64,000 nt of DNA, taken from assembly GCF_044142105.1 (NCBI RefSeq), contig NZ_JBGTYM010000002.1, positions 496,001 through 560,000 on the forward strand. The letters run 5' to 3'. Positions 7,959 to 16,594 of the stretch are shown piece by piece. The notes below the pieces were generated by a model, which was not told where the DNA came from, did no database searches, and saw nothing but the letters and a program-made list of their open reading frames with translations. Every line of letters starts with the position of its first letter. Positions within the stretch are counted from its first letter, which is position 1. The translations under genes were made by a program, and so were the position numbers. Source of the DNA: Pseudogemmobacter sp044142105. Its GTDB lineage: Bacteria; Pseudomonadota; Alphaproteobacteria; Rhodobacterales; Rhodobacteraceae.

Positions 7959-7990
7959 GGAACCCCGGGCGCGCGCGGCGCCGGGGTTCC
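7959..7990 (-). terminator. Rho-independent terminator after odhB
   Basis: GGAACCCCGG (7959-7968) pairs perfectly with CCGGGGTTCC (7981-7990) around a GC-rich loop. On the minus strand the stem is followed by TCTTTCC. It lies 9 bp after the odhB stop codon and ends the suc-odh operon. Confidence 0.8.
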
Positions 7991-7999
7991 CCTGTTTGA

Positions 8000-9250
8000 T
8001 CACAGATCCATCAGCAGGCGACGGGGATCTTCCAGCGCCTCTTTCACGCGGACGAGGAAGGTCACGGCGCCCTTGCCGTCGACGATGCGGTGATCGTAGC
8101 TGAGCGCCAGATACATCATCGGGCGGATGACGATCTGGCCGTTCACCACCACCGGACGGTCCTGGATCTTGTGCATGCCAAGGATGCCCGATTGCGGCGG
8201 GTTCAGGATCGGCGAGGACATCAAGGAGCCATAGACGCCGCCGTTCGAGATGGTGAACGACCCGCCCTGCATTTCCGCCATGGAAAGCTTGCCGTCGCGG
8301 GCGCGCAGGCCCAGTTCGGCGATCTTCTTCTCGATGGCGGCAAAGCCCATCTGGTCGGCATCGCGCACCACGGGGACGACCAGGCCCGACGGCGTGCCGA
8401 CGGCGACGCCCATATGGACATAGTTCTTGTAGACCACGTCCTGACCGTCGATCTCGGCATTGACCTCGGGCACTTCCTTGAGCGCGTGGCAGCAGGCCTT
8501 GACGAAGAAGGACATGAAGCCAAGCTTCACGCCGTGCTTCTTTTCGAACACGTCCTTGTACTCGTTGCGCAGGGACATGATGCCGGACATGTCGACCTCG
8601 TTATAGGTCGTCAGCATGGCGGCGGTGTTCTGCGCGTCTTTCAGGCGACGGGCGATGGTCTGGCGCAGCCGGGTCATCTTGACCCGTTCCTCGCGGGCGG
8701 CGTCATCGGCGGGCACGGGCGCACGCGGGATGGCGGCGGGGGCGGGGGCGGGCGCGGCAGCCGCGGCGGCGGCCCCGGCGGCCCCGGCCACGGTGCGGGC
8801 CACGTCTTCCTTCATCACGCGGCCATCCTTGCCGGTGCCCTGAACGGCATCCCGCGACAGGCCGGCCTCGGCCATGGCCTTCTTGGCGGAAGGCGCGTCC
8901 TCGACATCGGCGCGGGGGGTGACGGTCTCGGGGCCGGCGCCGGGCGAGCCGACGGCGGCGGCGGCTTCGGCCTTGGGTTCGGGCGCCTTGGCCGCGGCGG
9001 GGGCGGCGGCGGCCGCGCCCTCGGTCACGATCGCGAGGCGCGCATTGGCGGCGACGGTCGTGCCTTCGGGGGCGAGGATTTCGGCCAGCACGCCGGTGAC
9101 GGGCGAGGGGACCTCGACCGAGACCTTGTCGGTCTCGAGCTCGCAGAGCATCTCGTCCTGCTTGACCGCATCGCCGGGCTTCTTGAACCAGGTCGAGACG
9201 GTGGCTTCGCTGACGCTTTCGCCCAGGGCGGGCACCATGACGTCGGTCAT
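8000..9250 (-). CDS. odhB: 2-oxoglutarate dehydrogenase E2, dihydrolipoamide succinyltransferase
   Basis: This 416-residue E2 core transfers the succinyl group from lipoamide to CoA. Domains in order: a lipoyl domain (residues 1-75) with the lipoylated lysine K42 in ELETDKVSVEV; an Ala/Pro linker; a peripheral-subunit-binding domain near 115-150 (PSAKKAMAEAGLSRDAVQGT); a second Ala/Pro linker; and the catalytic domain from about 190, with the active site SYDHRIVDGKGAV near the C-terminus. It starts 11 bp after odhA and is the last gene of the operon. There is a single lipoyl domain, as expected for this family. Also known as sucB. Confidence 0.97.
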   Translation of the reverse strand: MTDVMVPALGESVSEATVSTWFKKPGDAVKQDEMLCELETDKVSVEVPSPVTGVLAEILAPEGTTVAANARLAIVTEGAAAAAPAAAKAPEPKAEAAAAVGSPGAGPETVTPRADVEDAPSAKKAMAEAGLSRDAVQGTGKDGRVMKEDVARTVAGAAGAAAAAAAPAPAPAAIPRAPVPADDAAREERVKMTRLRQTIARRLKDAQNTAAMLTTYNEVDMSGIMSLRNEYKDVFEKKHGVKLGFMSFFVKACCHALKEVPEVNAEIDGQDVVYKNYVHMGVAVGTPSGLVVPVVRDADQMGFAAIEKKIAELGLRARDGKLSMAEMQGGSFTISNGGVYGSLMSSPILNPPQSGILGMHKIQDRPVVVNGQIVIRPMMYLALSYDHRIVDGKGAVTFLVRVKEALEDPRRLLMDL

Positions 9251-9261
9251 CTTCTACTCCT

Positions 9262-12228
9262 TCAGGCGATGGTCAGCGCGGCGTCGACCAGCGCGGTTTG
9301 TTCGTATTTGTGGCGCGAGGCGAGGCCCGTCGCCGGCGAGGCGCTGGCCGCGCGGCCGGCGTATTTCGCCCGCAGCGGCGTGCCGCGGACCTTGGTCAGA
9401 AGGACCTCCAGCTCGGGTTCGATGAAGGACCAGGCCCCCTGGTTCTTGGGTTCTTCCTGGCACCAGACGAAATCGGCATTGGCAAAGCGCGACAGTTCCG
9501 CCGTCAGCGCCATGGTCGGCACCGGGTAGATCTGTTCCAGCCGAAGGAGATAGACATCGTCGAGACCACGCGCATCGCGTTCGGCCAGAAGGTCGTAATA
9601 GACCTTGCCCGAGCAGATCACGACGCGGCGGATCTGGTCATCGGATTTCAGCTTGGTGTCCGAATGTCCCTTTTGCGCATCGTCCCAAAGGACGCGGTGG
9701 AAGGTGGAGCCATTGGTGAAATCGGCCGCGTCCGAGATGCACATCGGATGGCGCAGCAGGGATTTCGGTGTCATCAGGATCAGCGGCTTGCGGAAGTCGC
9801 GATGCAGCTGGCGGCGCAGGATGTGGAAGTAGTTGGCCGGCGTCGAGCAATTGGCGACGATCCAGTTCTCTTCCGCAGAGAGTTGCAGGAAGCGTTCCAG
9901 GCGGGCCGAGGAATGTTCCGGGCCCTGGCCTTCAAAGCCATGCGGCAGAAGGACGACAAGGCCCGACATGCGCAGCCATTTCGATTCGCCCGAGTTGACG
10001 AACTGGTCGAACATGATCTGGGCGCCATTGGCGAAATCGCCGAACTGGGCCTCCCAGAGCGTCAGCGCGTTCGGTTCCGACAGCGAATAGCCGTATTCGA
10101 AGCCCAGGACGGCATATTCCGAGAGCATCGAGTCGATGACCTCATACTTCGCCTGGCCCGCACGGATGTGGTTCAGCGGGTAATAGCGTTCCTCGGTCGC
10201 CTGGTCGACAAGGCCGGAATGACGCTGCGAGAAGGTGCCGCGGGTGCAGTCCTGCCCTGCCAGGCGCACCGGGAAGCCTTCGACCTGCAAGGAGCCGAAG
10301 GCCAGCGCCTCGGCGGTGGCCCAGTCAAAGCCGGTGCCGCTTTCGAACATCTTCTTCTTGGCCTCGAGCTGGCGGCCAACGGTCTTGTGCAGCTCGAACC
10401 CTTCCGGCACGCGAGTCAGCGCCGCGCCGATTTCGGCGAAGGTCTCGGCTTTGATCCAGGTTTCGCCGCGCTGGTAGCTGTCCAGCTCTTTGGCCTGCAT
10501 GTTCTTCCAGCGCCCGTCCAGCCAGTCGGCCTTGTTGGGCTTGAAGTTCTTGCCGGCCTCGTATTCCTCGTTCAGCCGGGCCTGGAAGGCGGCCTTCATA
10601 TCCTCAATCTCGCCTTCCGGAATCAGCCCGTCGGCGACAAGGCGTTCGGTGTAAAGCTGCAAGGTCGTCTTCTGCCGGCGGATGCGGTTGTACATCTGCG
10701 GGTTGGTGAACATCGGCTCGTCGCCTTCGTTATGGCCGAAGCGGCGATAGCAGAAGATGTCGATGACCACGTCCTTGTGGAACTTCTGGCGGAATTCGGT
10801 CGCCACTTTGGCGGCGTGCACCACGGCCTCGGGATCGTCGCCATTCACGTGGAAGATCGGCGCCTCGACCATGAGCGCGATGTCGGTCGGATAGGGCGAG
10901 GTGCGCGAGAAATGCGGCGCGGTGGTGAAGCCGATCTGGTTGTTGACGATGATATGGATGCAGCCGCCGGTGCGATGGCCCTTGATGCCCGAAAGCTGAA
11001 GGCATTCCGCCACGACGCCCTGGCCCGCGAAGGCCGCGTCGCCATGGAGAAGGATCGGCAGCACCGCGATGCGTTCGGCAGAGTCGTTATACTGGTCCTG
11101 CTTGGCGCGGACCTTGCCCAGAACGACCGGGTTCACCGCCTCGAGGTGGCTGGGGTTGGCGGTCAGCGACAGGTGGACGGTATGGCCGTCAAAGGTGCGG
11201 TCGGAGGACGCGCCGAGGTGGTATTTCACATCGCCGGACCCATCGACATCCTCGGGCTTGTAGGAGCCGCCCTGGAATTCGTGGAAGATCGCCTTGTAGG
11301 GCTTTTGCAGCACATTCGCGAGCACGTTCAGGCGGCCGCGATGCGGCATGCCGATGATGACTTCCTTGACGCCCAGATTGCCGCCGCGCTTGATGATCTG
11401 CTCCATGGCGGGGATCAGAGCTTCGCCGCCGTCCAGGCCGAAGCGCTTGGTCCCCATGTATTTGACATGGAGGAACTTTTCGTAGCCCTCGGCCTCGACC
11501 AGCTTGTTCAGAATGGCCTTGCGCCCCTCGCGGGTGAAGGCGATTTCCTTGCCGTAGCCTTCGATCCGTTCCTTGAGCCAGGCGGCCTGTTCGGGGTCGG
11601 AGATGTGCATGTATTGCAGGGCGAAGGTGCCGCAATAGGTGCGCTTCACGATCTCGATGATCTGGCGCATCGAGGCATGGGTGAGACCCAGCACATTGTC
11701 GATGAAGATCGGCCGGTCCATGTCGGCTTCGGTGAAGCCGTAGGAGGTGGGGTCCAGCTCGGGATGGGGCACCTCTTCGCGCATGCCCAGCGGGTCAAGG
11801 TCAGCGGCCAGATGGCCGCGGATGCGGTAGGCGCGGATGATCATCAGGGCGCGGATGGAATCGATCACGGCGCGCTGCAATTGCGCCTCGGTCAGGTTGA
11901 CGCCCGCCTCGGAGGCCTTGTCGGCGATCTTCTTGCCCGCGGCCTTGGCATCCTTGGTGGGGGCCATCGGCCATTCGCCGGTCAGGGCGGCGGTCAGGTC
12001 ATCGGCGGCCTGCGGCGGCCAGTCGGCGCGCGCCCAGGACGGTCCTGCGGCGGCCTGACGGGCATCCTTTTCGGAATCCCCGAGGGCGCGGAAGAACTCG
12101 GCCCATTGCGCATCGACCGAATTGGGATCGGCGGCATAGCGCGCCTGCAACTGATCGACATAATCGGCATTCGCCCCGTCGAGGAAGGACGAGGCGGTGA
12201 AGGCGGCGGTGGGGGATTGGTCGGTCAT
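9262..12228 (-). CDS. odhA: 2-oxoglutarate dehydrogenase E1
   Basis: This 988-residue thiamine-diphosphate enzyme decarboxylates 2-oxoglutarate and hands the succinyl group to OdhB. The N-terminal E2-binding segment is FLDGANADYVDQLQARY. The ThDP/Mg region includes GMPHRGRLNVLANV, HGDAAFAGQGVVAE and the metal site around NNQIGFTT. A later conserved segment is LLPHGFEGQGPEHSSAR. Length and order are normal for the family. The ATG at 12228 follows GAGGTGACCCC. It sits between a 160-residue membrane-protein gene and odhB with 9- and 11-bp gaps, so all are cotranscribed. Also known as sucA. Confidence 0.97.
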   Translation of the reverse strand: MTDQSPTAAFTASSFLDGANADYVDQLQARYAADPNSVDAQWAEFFRALGDSEKDARQAAAGPSWARADWPPQAADDLTAALTGEWPMAPTKDAKAAGKKIADKASEAGVNLTEAQLQRAVIDSIRALMIIRAYRIRGHLAADLDPLGMREEVPHPELDPTSYGFTEADMDRPIFIDNVLGLTHASMRQIIEIVKRTYCGTFALQYMHISDPEQAAWLKERIEGYGKEIAFTREGRKAILNKLVEAEGYEKFLHVKYMGTKRFGLDGGEALIPAMEQIIKRGGNLGVKEVIIGMPHRGRLNVLANVLQKPYKAIFHEFQGGSYKPEDVDGSGDVKYHLGASSDRTFDGHTVHLSLTANPSHLEAVNPVVLGKVRAKQDQYNDSAERIAVLPILLHGDAAFAGQGVVAECLQLSGIKGHRTGGCIHIIVNNQIGFTTAPHFSRTSPYPTDIALMVEAPIFHVNGDDPEAVVHAAKVATEFRQKFHKDVVIDIFCYRRFGHNEGDEPMFTNPQMYNRIRRQKTTLQLYTERLVADGLIPEGEIEDMKAAFQARLNEEYEAGKNFKPNKADWLDGRWKNMQAKELDSYQRGETWIKAETFAEIGAALTRVPEGFELHKTVGRQLEAKKKMFESGTGFDWATAEALAFGSLQVEGFPVRLAGQDCTRGTFSQRHSGLVDQATEERYYPLNHIRAGQAKYEVIDSMLSEYAVLGFEYGYSLSEPNALTLWEAQFGDFANGAQIMFDQFVNSGESKWLRMSGLVVLLPHGFEGQGPEHSSARLERFLQLSAEENWIVANCSTPANYFHILRRQLHRDFRKPLILMTPKSLLRHPMCISDAADFTNGSTFHRVLWDDAQKGHSDTKLKSDDQIRRVVICSGKVYYDLLAERDARGLDDVYLLRLEQIYPVPTMALTAELSRFANADFVWCQEEPKNQGAWSFIEPELEVLLTKVRGTPLRAKYAGRAASASPATGLASRHKYEQTALVDAALTIA

Positions 12229-12237
12229 GGGGTCACC

Positions 12238-12720
12238 TCAGGGGGAGGGGGGTGTCGGAGACTTGTGGAGTGGGCGGCACAAGATCCAAAGCAGGAAAAA
12301 GATCGAGAAAAAGAGCCAGACTATGGCAAGCGGGACAGCCCAGGCCTGGACGCCGGGTCTCAATCCCGCGCCGGTCACCAGGGCGGATATGAGAAACATG
12401 ATCACCGGATAGAGTGAGAGCAGCGGGACAGCGGCGACTGGCGGCGAAACACCTGCGGCGCGGAGGCGAGGTTTCATCAACCAGACAAGCGGAAGTGCGG
12501 CCAACAGCCAGGGAACCAGAACGACAAGGAAGACCCTATAAGGCGCAGCCTCCTGGTGGTCTTCGAACAGGGCGATCATGATCTGTGTGCCGACGAAAAG
12601 GATGGCAAGGGACGACAGCGGCCAGGTGGCGGCAAACCATCCGCCCTCGGTCCCGGAAACCGGGTCTGAGGGCGAGAAGGACTTGGCGAACCAAGCCTTT
12701 ATGGCTTGCGCCACCCCCAT
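12238..12720 (-). CDS. membrane protein inserted between sucD and odhA
   Basis: This 160-residue protein has four hydrophobic segments (about residues 27-48, 63-80, 95-115 and 125-148) and no recognised domain. The start MGVAQAIKAWF lies 2 bp after the sucD stop codon, and the gene ends 9 bp before odhA, so it sits exactly in the operon. Its codons are less G/C-rich than those of its neighbours (for example many AAA, AGA and ATA triplets near the 3' end), which suggests a separate origin. Possible roles, such as a membrane anchor for the dehydrogenase complex, are guesses. Confidence 0.7.
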   Translation of the reverse strand: MGVAQAIKAWFAKSFSPSDPVSGTEGGWFAATWPLSSLAILFVGTQIMIALFEDHQEAAPYRVFLVVLVPWLLAALPLVWLMKPRLRAAGVSPPVAAVPLLSLYPVIMFLISALVTGAGLRPGVQAWAVPLAIVWLFFSIFFLLWILCRPLHKSPTPPSP

Positions 12721-12722
12721 GA

Positions 12723-13607
12723 TCAGCCCTTGATCGCCTTGAGCACGGCCTCGCCCAGGGTGGCCGGGCTGTCGGCGACGACGATGCCGGCCGAAAGCAT
12801 GGCCTCGATCTTCGATCCCGCATCGCCCTTGCCGCCCGCGACGATGGCGCCGGCATGGCCCATGCGGCGGCCGGGGGGGGCGGTGCGGCCGGCGATGAAG
12901 CCGGCGGTGGGCTTCCAGCGGCCCTTCTTCTTTTCCGAGGCGAGGAATTCGGCGGCTTCCTCTTCGGCCGACCCGCCGATTTCGCCGATCATGATGATCG
13001 AGGTGGTTTCGGGATCGGCGAGGAACATTTCCAGCACGTCGATATGTTCGGTGCCCTTGATCGGGTCGCCGCCGATGCCCACGGCCGAGGACTGGCCCAG
13101 GCCCACATCGGTGGTCTGCTTGACCGCCTCATAGGTCAGGGTGCCCGAGCGCGACACCACGCCGACCGAGCCCTTGGAAAAGATCGAGCCCGGCATGATG
13201 CCGATCTTGCATTCGCCGGGCGTCATCACGCCGGGGCAGTTCGGCCCGATCAGGCGGGACTTGGAATTGATCAGCGCGCGCTTGACCCGCATCATATCCA
13301 GCACCGGGATGCCCTCGGTGATGCAGACGATCAGCGGGATTTCGGCATCGATCGCCTCGAGGATCGAGTCGGCGGCGAAGGGCGGAGGGACGTAGATCGC
13401 GGTCGCGTCGGCGCCGGTTTTCGCGACGGCATCATGGACCGAGTCGAAGACCGGCAGGCCGAGATGCTCGGAGCCGCCTTTGCCGGGGGTCACGCCGCCG
13501 ACCATCTTGGTGCCGTAAGCGATGGCCTGTTCGGTGTGGAAGGTGCCCTGGCTGCCGGTGATGCCCTGGCAGATGACCTTGGTAGCTTTGTTGACGAGAA
13601 CGGCCAT
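12723..13607 (-). CDS. sucD: succinyl-CoA synthetase alpha subunit
   Basis: This 294-residue subunit binds CoA and carries the phosphorylated histidine in the ADP- or GDP-dependent conversion of succinyl-CoA to succinate. Seen are the CoA-site start ICQGITGSQGTFHTEQ, the conserved GPNCPGVMTPGECKIG, SRSGTLTYEAVKQT, and the catalytic histidine in RMGHAGAIVAGGKG. The length is normal for the family. It starts 1 bp from the end of a small membrane-protein gene and ends 2 bp before another, an unusual interleaving inside a sucC-sucD-odhAB operon. Confidence 0.97.
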   Translation of the reverse strand: MAVLVNKATKVICQGITGSQGTFHTEQAIAYGTKMVGGVTPGKGGSEHLGLPVFDSVHDAVAKTGADATAIYVPPPFAADSILEAIDAEIPLIVCITEGIPVLDMMRVKRALINSKSRLIGPNCPGVMTPGECKIGIMPGSIFSKGSVGVVSRSGTLTYEAVKQTTDVGLGQSSAVGIGGDPIKGTEHIDVLEMFLADPETTSIIMIGEIGGSAEEEAAEFLASEKKKGRWKPTAGFIAGRTAPPGRRMGHAGAIVAGGKGDAGSKIEAMLSAGIVVADSPATLGEAVLKAIKG

Positions 13608-13608
13608 C

Positions 13609-13893
13609 TCAGGCCTCCTTCCGTTTGTTGAGACCAGCGATGACCTTCGTTATCGCGACTACGGTCAGTGGTAGGGCAACGAGCAGCGGTATGATTGCCA
13701 CTCCCTCTCCCATTTCGCGCATCGTTTCATCGCCGGGAAAAGTGGAGGCATTGAGCCAGAGCAGGGCAACGCCCGCGATCCAGAGAAAAGCGCTGGCAAG
13801 GGTGAAATGACCTCCCGCCGATGTCGCGTAGCGGTATGCGAGCGCAACGAGTCCAGCTGACAGGACAAATGCGATAGATAGCATCCACGCCAT
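13609..13893 (-). CDS. small membrane protein inserted between sucC and sucD
   Basis: This 94-residue protein has three hydrophobic segments (about residues 2-22, 30-48 and 65-83) and a basic tail, LNKRKEA. No family is recognised. The ATG at 13893 (MAWMLSIAFVLSAG) was chosen; it lies 4 bp after the sucC stop codon, while upstream ATGs would overlap sucC. G+C is visibly lower than in sucC and sucD. Position and compactness suggest cotranscription with the suc-odh operon. It resembles the 160-residue gene before odhA in being a lineage-specific membrane insert. Confidence 0.65.
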   Translation of the reverse strand: MAWMLSIAFVLSAGLVALAYRYATSAGGHFTLASAFLWIAGVALLWLNASTFPGDETMREMGEGVAIIPLLVALPLTVVAITKVIAGLNKRKEA

Positions 13894-13897
13894 CGAG

Positions 13898-15091
13898 CTA
13901 TCCCCGTACCGCCTTGACGATCTTCTGCGCGCCATCCTTGAGGTCATCGGCGGCGATGACGTTCAGGCCGCTCTCGTTGATGATCTTCTTGCCCAGTTCG
14001 ACATTCGTGCCTTCCAGGCGGACGACCAGCGGCACCTTGAGGCCGACTTCCTTGACCGCGGCGATCACGCCCTCGGCGATGATGTCGCAGCGCATGATGC
14101 CGCCGAAGATGTTGACCAGGATGCCTTTGACGTTCGGGTCCGAGGTGATGATCTTGAAGGCTTCGGTCACCTTCTCCTTGGTGGCGCCGCCGCCCACGTC
14201 GAGGAAGTTGGCCGGTTCCGCGCCGTAGAGCTTGATGATGTCCATCGTCGCCATGGCCAGGCCCGCGCCGTTGACCATGCAGCCGATCTCGCCATCGAGC
14301 GCGATGTAGTTCAGGTCGAACTTGGACGCGGCGAGTTCCTTCGGGTCTTCCTCGGTCTCGTCGCGCAGCGCGGCGATGTCGGGGTGGCGGTAGATGGCGT
14401 TGCCGTCAAAGCCCATCTTGGCATCGAGGAGCTTGAGATTGCCGTCCTTCAGCACGCAGAAGGGGTTGATCTCGAGCATGTCCATGTCCTTGTCCATGAA
14501 GAGCTGGTAGAGCTTCTTCACGATCTGGACGCATTGCTTGACCTGATTGCCCTTGAGCCCCAGCGAGAAGGCGATGCGACGGCCATGGAAATCCTGCAGG
14601 CCGGTGGCGGGGTCGATGGTGATGGTATGGATCTTCTCGGGCGTGTCATGGGCCACGTCCTCGATCGACATGCCACCCTCGGTCGAGGCGACAATCGAGA
14701 TGCGCGAGGATTTGCGGTCGATCAGCAGGGCGAGATAGAATTCGCGATCAATGTCGCTGCCATCTTCGATATAGATGCGGTTGACCTGCTTGCCTGCGGC
14801 GCCGGTCTGCACGGTGACCAGGGTGCGGCCCAGCATCTGGCGGGCAAATTCGGCGGCTTCCTCGACCGAGAAGGCCAGGCGGACGCCGCCCTTTTCGCCG
14901 GCTTCGGGTTCCTTGAACTTGCCCTTGCCGCGGCCGCCGGCATGGATCTGCGATTTCACCACCCAGAGCGGACCGTCCAGTTCCCCTGCCGCGGTCTTGG
15001 CCTCTTCGGCCTTGAGCACGACGCGGCCGTCCGAGACCGGGATGCCGTAGCTGCGCAGAAGAGCCTTGGCCTGGTATTCGTGGATGTTCAT
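13898..15091 (-). CDS. sucC: succinyl-CoA synthetase beta subunit
   Basis: This 397-residue subunit has an N-terminal ATP-grasp domain beginning MNIHEYQAKALLRSYGIPVS, with the nucleotide loop region QIHAGGRGKGKFKE. The C-terminal domain carries NIFGGIMRCDIIAEG, where SucD-bound phosphate is received. The length matches the family exactly, supporting the start at 15091; an upstream extension to 15151 has no homology. It is the first gene of the suc-odh operon. The 220 bp upstream hold three TGTGATCACA-type sites spaced 21 bp apart. Confidence 0.97.
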   Translation of the reverse strand: MNIHEYQAKALLRSYGIPVSDGRVVLKAEEAKTAAGELDGPLWVVKSQIHAGGRGKGKFKEPEAGEKGGVRLAFSVEEAAEFARQMLGRTLVTVQTGAAGKQVNRIYIEDGSDIDREFYLALLIDRKSSRISIVASTEGGMSIEDVAHDTPEKIHTITIDPATGLQDFHGRRIAFSLGLKGNQVKQCVQIVKKLYQLFMDKDMDMLEINPFCVLKDGNLKLLDAKMGFDGNAIYRHPDIAALRDETEEDPKELAASKFDLNYIALDGEIGCMVNGAGLAMATMDIIKLYGAEPANFLDVGGGATKEKVTEAFKIITSDPNVKGILVNIFGGIMRCDIIAEGVIAAVKEVGLKVPLVVRLEGTNVELGKKIINESGLNVIAADDLKDGAQKIVKAVRG

Positions 15092-15204
15092 GACGATGCG
15101 CCCCGCGGCTTTCGGTGGATTTTGCAGGCGTTTTGGCATGAACCCCACCACGGCCCAAGGTGATTTGCAGCGGGTGCGGCGAATTGCGCGGAAAAAGCGA
15201 CATT

Positions 15205-15256
15205 TGTGATCACAGGCTCAAAATGTGTGATCACACGCTTGAATCGAGTGATCACA
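15205..15256. promoter_or_regulatory. three 21-bp-spaced TGTGATCACA sites before sucC
   Basis: TGTGATCACA occurs at 15205-15214 and 15226-15235, and AGTGATCACA at 15247-15256. Centre-to-centre distance is 21 bp twice, that is two helical turns, so bound dimers would lie on one face. The array is about 115-165 bp before the sucC ATG and in no gene. The sdhC upstream region has a pair with the same sequence and the same spacing. The regulator is not identified. Confidence 0.75.
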
Positions 15257-15311
15257 TGCTGCGCTGCAGCGGGGCCTGCGCGCTTGCGCTAACGTGATTC
15301 GTGCCGGTCGA

Positions 15312-16505
15312 TCAGTTCAGGAAAACCGCGAAGAGCATCGCGTCGCCCTGCACCAGCCGTTCGAATTCCGACCAGCTTGCCAGGCTGAGCCGCGGGCCTT
15401 TTTCGGCATAGGGCAGGAAGCCCTCGCCCTGGATCAGCGCCACCAGATCGACCCGGGGCGGGTCGGCGAAAAGCTTGGCAAGGTTGATGCCCGCCTCGGC
15501 GCCATAGCGCCAATGCGGGACCAGCATCTGGCCCTTGAGCGCGGCCTCGGCCTCGGCCAGAACGGCCTGCCAATGCGCGGCGGTGCCGGGCGGCATCATC
15601 AGGCCAAGGGCAGAGGTCTGGCCCTCGGCGGGGACCCATTCATGGTCATTGTCGGTCTCGGCATCGGCCAGGTTCCAGAAGCGGCGGTTCTCGGTGATCA
15701 TCGCCAGAAGGTGGTCATGCGCGGCCTGGGTGCGCGCCTTGTCGGGTTCCTGCGCCAGGGCCTGCAGGATCGTCGTCACCCGGTCGACCTGGCGGCCGAA
15801 CATCATGTCCATCGCATTGTCGGGCGGCGTGTCGCCCCAGAGCGCGTAGATCTGTTTCGAGGCGGCGGCGACGCGGTCAACAGCGGGGCCGGGATCATAG
15901 GCCAGCGCGACATTGGTGAAGCCCGACAGGAAATGGGTATAGGCCGAAAGCCAGGCTGCATCGGCGGTGTCGAAGCGCACCACCGGGTCGCTGACCGCGA
16001 CGCCGAACTGGCCGCCACCCAGCGTCAGCCCTGCCACATCGGCGACGCCTTCGCCTTCGTCCCGCGCGCCGTTCATGTTGATGTCGAACCACAGGTCGGC
16101 CATGGCGATCTCGAGCACGAAATCACGGGTTCCAAGCTGGTCGAGCGCGGCCCGCGCGCCGTCCAGGTCGGATTCGAGACCGGTCAGAAGGCCAGTCAGA
16201 TCGGCGCCGGTGAAGGCGCGCGCGGCGGGGTTTTCCGGGATCGGCAGACGCAGGATTGGCAGTTCCGACCAATCGGACCGGACGCCGGTCTGCCAGCGCA
16301 ATTGCAGCGCACGTTCCACCCCGCGCAGGAAGCGCAGCCCGGCAAGGGCGAAAAGATCGGGCGGGCCGGCGTCCGGCAGGGCGGCAAGGCGCGCCTCGGT
16401 GGCGGCGATGCCTTTCCCGGCGATCTCGGTCGAGAGGGGCGAGCGCTCGGCAAGCGTGGCCGTGGGCAGGGCCGCGATCAGGGCGGCGAGAAGGACGTGG
16501 CGCAT
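15312..16505 (-). CDS. exported protein of unknown function with EF-hand-like loop
   Basis: This 397-residue protein begins with a cleavable signal peptide (MRHVLLAALIAALPTATLAE, cut near residue 19), so it is periplasmic. I do not recognise a catalytic family. The mature part is mostly helical, with segments such as RFLRGVERALQLRWQTG and MTENRRFWNLADAETDNDH. Near residue 155 it contains WFDINMNGARDEGEGV, which fits a DxNxNGxxDxxE calcium-binding EF-hand loop; DNDHEW may be a second metal site. The CAT at 16503-16505 is the start that gives the signal peptide. It lies upstream of sucC on the same strand but is separated by 220 bp with regulatory sites. Confidence 0.75.
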   Translation of the reverse strand: MRHVLLAALIAALPTATLAERSPLSTEIAGKGIAATEARLAALPDAGPPDLFALAGLRFLRGVERALQLRWQTGVRSDWSELPILRLPIPENPAARAFTGADLTGLLTGLESDLDGARAALDQLGTRDFVLEIAMADLWFDINMNGARDEGEGVADVAGLTLGGGQFGVAVSDPVVRFDTADAAWLSAYTHFLSGFTNVALAYDPGPAVDRVAAASKQIYALWGDTPPDNAMDMMFGRQVDRVTTILQALAQEPDKARTQAAHDHLLAMITENRRFWNLADAETDNDHEWVPAEGQTSALGLMMPPGTAAHWQAVLAEAEAALKGQMLVPHWRYGAEAGINLAKLFADPPRVDLVALIQGEGFLPYAEKGPRLSLASWSEFERLVQGDAMLFAVFLN

Positions 16506-16594
16506 GGGACCTCGCGGGCTGGTTGGCGGCAGGATGGGCGCGGCGCGGCAGGCGGTCAAGCGCGGGGCGGGGGCGGAAAACCGGACCTGCCGCC

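Noticed and set aside
7998..8005. TGATCACA at the end of odhB
   Set aside because: It is only a partial match that includes the stop codon, is single, and lies downstream of the operon.
9298..12417. A 1039-codon open frame antisense to odhA
   Set aside because: It is a shadow of the GC-rich odhA codons: composition is His/Gly/Arg-rich without domains, and odhA itself is certain.
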